NCBI GenBank assembly: GCA_019635315.1
Contig: JAHBZT010000001.1
Span: forward strand, 1,658,001-1,722,000
Origin: Rubrivivax sp.
GTDB taxonomy: Bacteria > Pseudomonadota > Gammaproteobacteria > Burkholderiales > Burkholderiaceae_C
Reading direction: 5' to 3'
DNA length: 64,000 nt
Shown: one piece after another, positions 8,870 to 16,010 of the stretch
How the letters are laid out: the number at the start of each line of letters is the position of its first letter
Numbering within the stretch: position 1 is the first letter of the stretch
The notes under the pieces: generated by a model
Databases searched by the model: none
Seen by the model: the letters and a program-made list of their open reading frames with translations, nothing else
What the model was told of the DNA's origin: nothing
Position numbers and translations under genes: made by a program

Positions 8870-9552
8870 GCCGGCACGTCCAGGCGAAGGCCGACGCCGT
8901 GGACGGTCTTCACCAGCGACTGCGACGGCCCCAGCGCCTTGCGCAGCGTATACAGATGACTGCGCAGCGCGTCCGACTCCGGGGGCTCGTCGGCCCAGAG
9001 CTGCTGCTGCAGCTCGCTGCGGCTGACGGTGCGCGGCCAGGCCTCCGCCAGCACCACCAGCAGACGCAGCGCGTGGCCGGAAACGTCGACCGGGCGGTCG
9101 TGGCAGAACACCGCGCCGCTGCGACGGTCGATGCGCAGCGGGCCTTGTTCCAGCACGTGGCTGCGGCCCAGCTCGCCGCGTCGGGCCAGCGCCTGGCAGC
9201 GCCACAGCAGTTCCTCCCGGGCAAAGGGCTTGAGCAGGTAGTCGTCGGCGCCTGCCGCAAAACCCCGACCCTTGTCGTGCAGCGTATCGCGTGCCGTCAG
9301 CATGAGCACCGGAATGTGGCGGTCGGCCTGCTGGCGCAGCCGGGCACACACGGCGAGGCCGTCCAGTCCGGGCAAACCGAGATCCAGCAGCAGCACGTCG
9401 GGCGGTTCCTCCAGCGCCATCTGCAGCGCGAGGCGACCGTCGCTGGCTTCCTCCACGCGCCAGCCGGCCTCCGCCAGCACGGCGACGATTTGCGCGCGCA
9501 GTCCGGCATGGTCTTCGACCACCAGGATGCGCGAGCCTTGGCGTGCTTCCAT
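8866..9552 (-). CDS. OmpR-family response regulator
   Basis: The 228-residue cytoplasmic regulator has an N-terminal receiver domain beginning RILVVEDH. The phospho-accepting aspartate is in DVLLLDLGLPG, and LTARD and the lysine of LLKPF are the conserved switch residues. The C-terminal half (about residues 130-225) is a winged-helix DNA-binding domain with SDALRSHLYTLRKAL as recognition region and VHGVGLRL as wing. It is first in a regulator-kinase operon. The 34-bp motif upstream of its own gene and of the hydrolase suggests autoregulation plus control of the hydrolase. The target sites are an inference from sequence repetition. Confidence 0.94.
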   Translation of the reverse strand: MEARQGSRILVVEDHAGLRAQIVAVLAEAGWRVEEASDGRLALQMALEEPPDVLLLDLGLPGLDGLAVCARLRQQADRHIPVLMLTARDTLHDKGRGFAAGADDYLLKPFAREELLWRCQALARRGELGRSHVLEQGPLRIDRRSGAVFCHDRPVDVSGHALRLLVVLAEAWPRTVSRSELQQQLWADEPPESDALRSHLYTLRKALGPSQSLVKTVHGVGLRLDVPA

Positions 9553-9601
9553 GTCGTCAGGGGATCGAGGTCGGCGAGGTGCGGCTGCGTGGGCGACACG
9601 C

Positions 9602-9635
9602 CAGTCTAGGCGCTCGCCCGTGAAGCGATCGTGAT
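9602..9635 (-). promoter_or_regulatory. two-component-type promoter/operator upstream of the response regulator
   Basis: On the minus strand, ATCACG (9635-9630) and TTCACG (9624-9619) are direct repeats 11 bp apart. TAGACT (9608-9603) follows ten bases downstream as a candidate -10. The block CAGNCTAGGC-N7-CGTGAAGCG-N-TCG on the plus strand is shared with 7477-7510 at identical spacing. Its CTAGG is 54 bp from the regulator ATG. Confidence 0.6.
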
Positions 9636-9979
9636 CGGGTCGGGACGCCGCGTGGACCCGCCACGGCAGGTCATGGGCCCGCGGCCGCCGGTGGCTGCCG
9701 TCCGCGAGCCCGTCCGCTACGGGTCATCGACCGGGCGCCGCAGCGAGACATCGGGACGGGCCGGCCCGAACGGTGGGCGACGGGGCAGAATCGACGCCAG
9801 CGACCCATGCCGGCCCCTCATGATTCGACGACTGCTGCGTGCCGGCCGGGCCCTGGGCCGACGGGTCGTGCGTTCGCAACCGGCCGGCCGCACCCGACGA
9901 CTCGACGGGCCGGTGCACCCCGCGACGAATCCGCCTTGCATGCCGCGGCGCCCGTGTTGAGCGGGCCCGCACGCGCACG
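9636..9979. other. non-coding divergent spacer
   Basis: This stretch separates the promoter region of the two-component operon from the transporter start. Open frames here are GC-driven and lack ribosome binding sites or family motifs. I see no RNA gene, repeat or clear promoter beyond the two-component motif to its left. Confidence 0.5.
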
Positions 9980-11380
9980 ATGAACGAAGGCCGGCCGCAG
10001 CCGGCGGTGCCCGCCGAGTCGACAGCCCGCGAGCCGGGCACCGCGCGCGGACTGCTGATCGTGGCCGCCACGCTGATCGCGTGCACGCTGGTCTACCGCG
10101 CACTGCCCTACGACGAGCCGGCGCGCAAGGGCCTGGTGCTGCTGCTGTTCATCGCCGTGCTGTGGCTGAGCGAGGCGGTGCACGTCACGGTGACCGCGCT
10201 GCTGGTGCCGCTGGGCGCGCTGCTGCTGGGCCTGCCCGGCGTCACCACGGGTTCGGTGCTGGCGCCCTTCGCCGACCCCATCATCTTCCTGTTCTTCGGC
10301 GGCTTCGCGCTCGCCACCGCGCTGTCGGTGCAGCGGCTGGACCGCAAGATCGCGCTCGGGATCCTGTCGCTGGCGCGCGCCCACCTGGGCGCGGCGGCGC
10401 TGATGCTGTTCGGCGCCACGGCTTTCCTGTCGATGTGGATCAGCAACACCGCGACCGCGGCGATGATGCTGCCGCTGGCGCTGGGCATCCTGCGCCACCT
10501 CGACCTGCAGGCCGAGCGGCGCACCGTCGTCTTCCTGCTGCTGGGCATCGCCTATTCGGCCAGCATCGGCGGGCTCGGCAGCCTGATCGGCTCGCCGCCG
10601 AATGTGATCGCCGCGCGCGCGCTGGGCATCGACTTCCAGGGCTGGCTGGCGATCGGCCTGCCGCTGATGGCGATCCTGCTGCCGCTGATGGTGGCGGCGT
10701 TGTGGCTGGTCTTCCGGCCCGCGCTGAACCGGCGCGTGCAGGTGCCGCAGGAGCCGATACCGTGGACGCCGCCGCGCCTGCTCGCGATGGCGGTCTTCGC
10801 GCTCACCGCGCTGGCCTGGATCTTCGGTGCGCCGCTGGGCGCGGCGCTGGGCGTGACCAGCCCCGACAGCGTGGTCGCGCTGGCCGCCGCGGTGGCGGTG
10901 GTGGTGCTCGGCCTGGCGCGCTGGGGCGAGGTCGCGCGTCACACCGACTGGGGCGTGCTGCTGCTCTTCGGCGGCGGGCTGACGCTGAGCGCGGTGCTGC
11001 GCAGCTCGGGCGCGTCGGCGGTGCTCGGCGACCAGGTCGCGGCGGCGCTGGCCCAGGCGCATCCCTTCCTGGTCATCGCCGGCGTCGCCGCGTTCATCGT
11101 GATCCTGACCGAATTCACCAGCAACACCGCGTCGGCGGCGCTGCTGGTGCCGGTGTTCGCGGTGATCGGCGAGCGCATGGGGCTGCCGCCGACGGTGCTG
11201 GTGCTGATGATCGGCCTCGGGGCGTCCTGCGCCTTCATGCTGCCGGTGGCCACGCCGCCGAATGCCATCGTCTTCGGCACCGGCTTCGTGCGCCAGCGCG
11301 ACATGATCCGCGCCGGCGCCGTGCTCAACGCCGTGTGCATCGTCGTGCTGACGCTGTGGGGCTGGTTCGTGCTGCGCTGA
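9980..11380 (+). CDS. DASS/SLC13-family anion transporter (sodium-coupled di/tricarboxylate or sulfate)
   Basis: The 466-residue inner-membrane protein has about 11-12 hydrophobic segments. The two SNT signatures of the divalent anion:sodium symporter family are present as ISNTATAAMMLP in the first half and TSNTASAALLVP in the second. The paired LIGSPPN and VATPPNAIVFG hairpin-loop motifs that form the sodium and substrate sites are also present. The ATG at 9980 is chosen because residues upstream of it in the same frame are arginine-rich and unlike a transporter terminus. Family members carry succinate, malate, citrate or sulfate with sodium; the substrate is not determined by sequence. It stands alone, with a convergent small gene downstream. 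Confidence 0.9.
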   Translation: MNEGRPQPAVPAESTAREPGTARGLLIVAATLIACTLVYRALPYDEPARKGLVLLLFIAVLWLSEAVHVTVTALLVPLGALLLGLPGVTTGSVLAPFADPIIFLFFGGFALATALSVQRLDRKIALGILSLARAHLGAAALMLFGATAFLSMWISNTATAAMMLPLALGILRHLDLQAERRTVVFLLLGIAYSASIGGLGSLIGSPPNVIAARALGIDFQGWLAIGLPLMAILLPLMVAALWLVFRPALNRRVQVPQEPIPWTPPRLLAMAVFALTALAWIFGAPLGAALGVTSPDSVVALAAAVAVVVLGLARWGEVARHTDWGVLLLFGGGLTLSAVLRSSGASAVLGDQVAAALAQAHPFLVIAGVAAFIVILTEFTSNTASAALLVPVFAVIGERMGLPPTVLVLMIGLGASCAFMLPVATPPNAIVFGTGFVRQRDMIRAGAVLNAVCIVVLTLWGWFVLR

Positions 11381-11419
11381 GCCGCGACCGGCGCCACGGG
11401 CCCTGCCAGCGGGCGGCGG

Positions 11420-11758
11420 TCAGTCCACCGTCCAGTCCAGTTCCCAGGCGATCTCCTGGGTCAGGAGGTCCCGGCTGAGCCGGATCCGGATGTCCTGGCG
11501 CCGGTCGGTGGTCGGCGTCGTGCCGTCCAGGTCGGTCTTGAACGTGCGCGACGCCGACTGCCCCGGCGAGAGCTTGAAGTCGTGCAGCTGCGCCCAGATC
11601 GCGATCAGCTTCTGGCCGCAGCGCACGCGCAACTGGTTGTTGCCGCTGCCCCGGGCCTTCACCGTGTAGGTGATGGTGGCCGGCAGGTCCACCGTGAAGA
11701 CCACGGTGTCCAGCGTATTCGTGCCCTGCAGCGTCCCGGATCGACTGAATTTCGCCAT
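11420..11758 (-). CDS. small beta-rich hypothetical protein
   Basis: I do not recognise this 112-residue protein. A strong Shine-Dalgarno (GGAGG) precedes the ATG with good spacing, so it is probably expressed. It has no signal peptide or membrane segment. Alternating hydrophobic and polar residues (VVFTVDLPATITYTV, DIRIRL, WELDW) point to a compact beta-sandwich. A single cysteine lies in LRVRCGQK. It is convergent with the transporter gene, with 39 bp between the stop codons. No partner or function can be inferred. Confidence 0.7.
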   Translation of the reverse strand: MAKFSRSGTLQGTNTLDTVVFTVDLPATITYTVKARGSGNNQLRVRCGQKLIAIWAQLHDFKLSPGQSASRTFKTDLDGTTPTTDRRQDIRIRLSRDLLTQEIAWELDWTVD

Positions 11759-11925
11759 GTCGCCCTCCGCCTGTCGCCGCGTGGCCCGGTCTGCGAGCGC
11801 GACCGGCCCGAGCGGCGGAGCCCCAGCTTGCCACGCGCGCAGCGGGCAGGCCAGTCCCGGGCATGGATCGCCGGGTCGCCGGCGTCGTGCGTCGTGACGC
11901 GTCGCATGTCGCGCAGGCAGGGCTG

Positions 11926-12030
11926 ATACGGCTTCGCATTCAACGCGCTAACCGCGTCGCTTCGCCTCGCCGTGCGTCAGCACTGTCTTCGGCTTCGCGC
12001 CTCGTTGTCGCATGGAATGCGAAGCCGTAT
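11926..12030. repeat. 105-bp element with 15-bp perfect inverted ends
   Basis: ATACGGCTTCGCATT at 11926-11940 is the exact reverse complement of AATGCGAAGCCGTAT at 12016-12030. Partial complementarity continues about 12 bases inward. The element fills most of the 302-bp gap (11759-12060) between the small protein gene and the metallo-hydrolase gene. It could be a miniature mobile element, a REP-like hairpin or a structured 3' end. There is no T tract to mark a classical terminator. Confidence 0.6.
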
Positions 12031-12060
12031 GCGTGCCCGCATGGCGGCGGCCGCGACGCT

Positions 12061-12999
12061 TCAGGCGTCCAGGACCTCGCCCCCTGCCTCGCGCAGCGCC
12101 CCTTGCGCGATCAGCTCGTGCACCAGGCGCTCGCCGTGCCCCGCCGGCGAGCCTTCGGGCCGGCCGCTGCGCTGCCAGACCTGCACGAACAGCGGTGTCG
12201 TGGCCAGCCAATCGCGCAACGCCGGCCAGGGCTCGCGGCGTACTTCCATCAGGTGGTACTTGACGAAGACCTTGAGGCCGTGCGCGGCATGGCGGGCGGG
12301 GTCGGCGCGCCAGCCGGCCAGGCGCCGGCGCGCGCGTGCGAGTGCATCGGCGACATCCTGGAACGGCGGGCCGTGGCCGGGGATCACCCAGCGCGGGTCC
12401 AGGCGCTCGATCAGGTCCAGCGTCGCGGCGACCTCGTCGAAGGCCGCCACACCGTCGAGTTCGGGGAAGACGACGCCGAAGCCGTTGCCCCACAGCGCGT
12501 CGGCGCTGATCAGCACGCGCGCCCCGGCGTCGAAGAAGACCAGCGAATGCGGGTCGTGCCCCGGCGCGGCCAGCGCCTGCCAGCGCCGGCCCGCGACGAC
12601 GACCACGTCGCCGGGCGCGATGCAGTCGTCGGGCACGAAGCGCTCGCAGGTCTGGCCGGTGCTGCGGTAGCTCAGCCGCGCCTCGTCCCAGGCGCGTGCG
12701 GCGTCCCACTGGCCGGGCGGGATCGCGATGCGGCAGCCGAAGGCGCGCGCCAGCGCCGCATTGCCGCCGCAGTGGTCGCTGTGCAGGTGGGTGTTGACGA
12801 CGCGCCGCAGCGGCTCGCCGGCCAGCGCCTGGCGCACCAGTGCCACGGTCTGCTCGCCGTGCAACGCATGGCTGGCGTCGATCAGCACCGCGCCGGCGCC
12901 GCCGCCATGCAGCAGCACGTTGTTCGACGACAGCCAGCCGCGCTCCAGGATCGTCAGGCCGCGCAGCGCGGGGTCGTCGGGCGTCGGGGTCGGGCTCAC
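12061..12999 (-). CDS. metallo-beta-lactamase-fold hydrolase
   Basis: The 312-residue protein has the complete zinc-binding set of the MBL fold. THLHSDHCGGNA is the HxHxDH motif, APGHDPHS gives the next histidine, SADALW the bridging aspartate and VIPGHGPP the final histidine. The C-terminal 100 residues form a helical extension, as in glyoxalase-II-like and lactonase-like members. The GTG at 12999 is used because it directly precedes the folded domain. It diverges from the amidase gene. Likely reactions are thioester, lactone or phosphoester hydrolysis; the substrate is unknown. Confidence 0.88.
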   Translation of the reverse strand: MSPTPTPDDPALRGLTILERGWLSSNNVLLHGGGAGAVLIDASHALHGEQTVALVRQALAGEPLRRVVNTHLHSDHCGGNAALARAFGCRIAIPPGQWDAARAWDEARLSYRSTGQTCERFVPDDCIAPGDVVVVAGRRWQALAAPGHDPHSLVFFDAGARVLISADALWGNGFGVVFPELDGVAAFDEVAATLDLIERLDPRWVIPGHGPPFQDVADALARARRRLAGWRADPARHAAHGLKVFVKYHLMEVRREPWPALRDWLATTPLFVQVWQRSGRPEGSPAGHGERLVHELIAQGALREAGGEVLDA

Positions 13000-13105
13000 A
13001 CGGTCATTCTGGCCGATGCGCCAAGGTCGGCTCGGCGGGCCGGGCAAGCCCGGCTGACAGCGCCGCGGTGCGCGGCCACACTGCCGGGTTTCGACGCCCC
13101 GACGG

Positions 13106-14524
13106 ATGCCCCCGATGACGCTGCCCGCCACCGACCTCGCCGACTGCACGGCCACCACGCTGGCCACGCTGTTCCGCAGCGGCGCGACCTCGCCGGTGGA
13201 GGCGCTGGCGGCCGTGCTGAAGCGCGCCGAGCGGCTCGACCCGCGGCTCAATGCGCTGTGCTGGCTGGCCCCGGAGGAGGCGATGGCCGACGCGCGCACG
13301 AGCGAGTCGCGCTGGCGCGCCGGCACGCCGCTGTCGCCGCTGGACGGCGTGCCGGTGGTCGTCAAGGACCTGATCCTCACGCGTGGCTGGCCCACGCTGC
13401 GCGGCAGCCGCACCGTGGACCCGCGGCAGCCCTGGGACGTCGACGCGCCGTCGGTCGCGCGGCTGCGCGAGGCCGGCGCGGTGCTCTTCGCGAAGACGAC
13501 GACGCCGGAGTTCGGCTGCAAGGGCGAGACCAACTCGCCGCTGACCGGCATCACGCGCAACCCCTGGCACCTCGAACGCACGCCGGGTGGCTCGTCGGGC
13601 GGCACGGCGGCCGCGGTGGCCGCCGGCATCGCGCCATTGGGGCTGGGCACCGACGGCGCCGGCAGCATCCGCATCCCGGCCGCGTTCTGCGGCAACGTCG
13701 GCTTCAAGCCCAGCTTCGGGCGCGTGCCGGCCTATCCGCTGTCGCCCTTCGGGACGCTGGCGCACATCGGCCCGCACACGATGAGCGTGGCCGACGCGGC
13801 GGCCGCGATGAACCTGCTCAAGCGCCCCGACGTGCGCGACTGGACCGCGCTGCCCTTCGACGACAGCGACTTCACGGCCGGCCTGGACGACGGCGTGCGC
13901 GGCCTGCGCGTGGCCTTCTCGCCGACGCTGGGCTATGCGACCAACGTGCATCCGGAGGTCGCCGCCGCCTGCGCACGCGCCGCGGCACGCTTCGCCGAAC
14001 TGGGCGCACAGGTGGAGCAGGTCGACCCCGGCTTCGAGGACCCGGTGGAGATCATCACCGGGCTGTGGTTCGTCGGCGCCTGGACGCTGTGGAATACGCT
14101 GAGCCCGGCGCAGCAGGCGCTGACCGACGTGGACTTCGCGGCCCAGGCCCACCTGGGCTCGGCCTACAGCGCGCTGGCCGTGCAGCGCCTGCACCTGCGG
14201 CGCGGCGCGCTGGGCACGCAGATGAAGCAGTTCATGCAGCGCTTCGACCTGCTGCTGACGCCCGCGGTCGCGGTGCCGGCCTTCGAGGCGCGACCGCCCG
14301 GCACGGTGCCGATGGAGCCGGCGTCGATGCTGGGCTGGACCCCGTTCAGCTACCCCTTCAACCTGACCCAGCAGCCGGCCTGCAGCCTGCCCTGCGGGCT
14401 GACCGCGGACGGCCTGCCGATCGGCCTGCAGATCGTCGGCCCGATGTTCGGCGACGCGCTGGTGCTGCGCGCCGCGCGTGCCTTCGAGAGCGTCCAGCCG
14501 GTGCCGCGGCCGCGGCTGGACTGA
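13106..14524 (+). CDS. amidase-signature family amidase
   Basis: This 472-residue cytoplasmic enzyme should hydrolyse an amide to a carboxylate and ammonia. The Ser-cisSer-Lys catalytic triad is present: Lys87 in VVVKDL, the cis-Ser in GGSSGG (about residue 163) and the nucleophile Ser187 in GTDGAGSIRIPA. The C-terminal region has the usual FSYPFNLTQQPACSLPCG segment that lines the pocket. It differs from GatA in its active-site neighbourhood and has no gatB or gatC beside it, so it is more likely a catabolic amidase than the tRNA amidotransferase subunit. Starts at 13106 and 13115 are both possible; neither has a strong ribosome binding site. Confidence 0.9.
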   Translation: MPPMTLPATDLADCTATTLATLFRSGATSPVEALAAVLKRAERLDPRLNALCWLAPEEAMADARTSESRWRAGTPLSPLDGVPVVVKDLILTRGWPTLRGSRTVDPRQPWDVDAPSVARLREAGAVLFAKTTTPEFGCKGETNSPLTGITRNPWHLERTPGGSSGGTAAAVAAGIAPLGLGTDGAGSIRIPAAFCGNVGFKPSFGRVPAYPLSPFGTLAHIGPHTMSVADAAAAMNLLKRPDVRDWTALPFDDSDFTAGLDDGVRGLRVAFSPTLGYATNVHPEVAAACARAAARFAELGAQVEQVDPGFEDPVEIITGLWFVGAWTLWNTLSPAQQALTDVDFAAQAHLGSAYSALAVQRLHLRRGALGTQMKQFMQRFDLLLTPAVAVPAFEARPPGTVPMEPASMLGWTPFSYPFNLTQQPACSLPCGLTADGLPIGLQIVGPMFGDALVLRAARAFESVQPVPRPRLD

Positions 14525-14603
14525 CGCCCGCCGGGCGCGACCTTGCAACACCCCGCCGCTCCGGCTGCACGCGCGGGGACACGAGGCCCGTGATCCGGCG
14601 CCG

Positions 14604-15986
14604 CTACTTCCGCGTGTTGTCCAGCGAAGGCGGCGGCGTGTAGCCGAGGTCCAGCGCGCGCTTCTCGTAGCGGTCGGCCAGCAGCGGCTGCGCCTCGCGC
14701 CGGTAGTGCAGCGCCAGTTCGTAGGCGGCGATGCCGTTGCCGAGCTCGGTGGCGTACTGCAGCCAGCCCTCGTAGCGGCCGCTGTCGCGGCGGCCGTAGC
14801 TGCGCGCGATGCGCGCTGCCGCGTCCTTGTCGCCGCGGCCGGCCTTGGCCAGTTCGTCGAGCCGGGACGCCGCGTCGCCGGGCGGCGCGAAGGCGCTGCG
14901 GAACAGCTTGACGTCGCGGCTGCCGAGCGCCTTGACCGCCTCGCGCGCACCCTCGCGCGCGACGATCGCGCTGCCGGCCAGCGGGCTCGCGGCGTGGTTC
15001 TTCAGGTACTCGTCGGCCAGCCGCGCCACCTCCGCGGGCCAGATCGCGCCGTCCAGCCTGGCGAAGTCCTCGGCCTCGTCGCGCGGGCGCGGCGGCGGCG
15101 CGCCCGCGGCCACCACCTCGGGCGGCGGCAGCGGTGCCAGACGGCGGCGGACCTGGGTGTTCTCGGCGATGAAGGGAAACTGCGCGAAGCGCCGCAGCAG
15201 CGGCACCGGGTGGTTCAGCATCGTATTCTGCACGTCGTACTTGACGAGGCGGAACAGGTCCGAGAAGCTGATCTCGCCCGAGGCCGTCTCGAGCAGCTTG
15301 ACCAGCGAGCCGGTGTAGAAGGTGTGCCGCGTGTCGTCGGCCGGCGCGATCGCCGGGCGCCCGGCCCCGGTGGCGAAGGCGATCAGCTTACCCGGCGGCG
15401 CCTCCACCTGGTTGAGGCCGTCGCCGCGCGCCACGTCGCGCAGCGAGGTGCGGCAGGCGTCGATGACGGCGATCGTCAGGCCGGCGGGCCGGTCGGGCAG
15501 CGGGCCCAGCACGTCGCCGGTCAGCGTCAGGCTGTTGCGCAGCAGCACCTCCGGCCGCGCCTTCGGGTTGGCGCGCGCGGCCACCAGCAGGTTCTCGGCG
15601 TCGACCTGCGCGCCATGGCCCGAGAAGTAGAACAGCGCGGTGCAGTCCGGCGGCGCGGCGCGCACCTTGGCCGCGAAGGCCTGCAGCGCGGCGCGCGACT
15701 GCGCGAGGTCCAGGTCCAGCCCCTCGTCGACCGTGAAGCCGCGCTTCTCCAGCACCGCGCGCAGGTCGCGCACGTTCTTGTGGATCGGCGGCAGGTCCTC
15801 GCCCTCGGGGTAGTCGCGGTTGCCGATCAGCAGCGCCAGCCGTGGCGGTTCGCCGCCGGCGGCGGGCGGCTGCTGCGCCAGCGACCGCAGCAGCGGGTGC
15901 GCGGTGAGCAGCGCGGCGCCGCCTTGCAGCAGGCGGCGCCGCGTCGGCAGCGCGTGCAGCGGGGGCAGGGTGGGGGTCGTGCTCAT
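14604..15986 (-). CDS. Tat-exported caspase-like (C14) peptidase, partner of the two-partner secretion locus
   Basis: The 460-residue protein begins with a twin-arginine signal (TRRRLLQGGAALL, residues 15-27) and is therefore probably folded before export. A caspase/metacaspase-like domain follows: ALLIGNRDYP opens the first strand, YFSGHGAQ carries His124 and VIDACR carries Cys178, the catalytic dyad. A proline-rich linker at about residues 290-310 leads to a C-terminal helical region (ELALHYRREAQPLL) that resembles Sel1/TPR repeats. It starts 24 bp after the adhesin stop and must be co-transcribed with tpsB and tpsA. Two-partner loci with CHAT or caspase-fold neighbours are known, notably in cyanobacteria. 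A role in trimming or releasing the adhesin is my inference. Confidence 0.88.
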   Translation of the reverse strand: MSTTPTLPPLHALPTRRRLLQGGAALLTAHPLLRSLAQQPPAAGGEPPRLALLIGNRDYPEGEDLPPIHKNVRDLRAVLEKRGFTVDEGLDLDLAQSRAALQAFAAKVRAAPPDCTALFYFSGHGAQVDAENLLVAARANPKARPEVLLRNSLTLTGDVLGPLPDRPAGLTIAVIDACRTSLRDVARGDGLNQVEAPPGKLIAFATGAGRPAIAPADDTRHTFYTGSLVKLLETASGEISFSDLFRLVKYDVQNTMLNHPVPLLRRFAQFPFIAENTQVRRRLAPLPPPEVVAAGAPPPRPRDEAEDFARLDGAIWPAEVARLADEYLKNHAASPLAGSAIVAREGAREAVKALGSRDVKLFRSAFAPPGDAASRLDELAKAGRGDKDAAARIARSYGRRDSGRYEGWLQYATELGNGIAAYELALHYRREAQPLLADRYEKRALDLGYTPPPSLDNTRK

Positions 15987-16010
15987 GGGTCGCCTCGCGC
16001 CGCGGACGCT

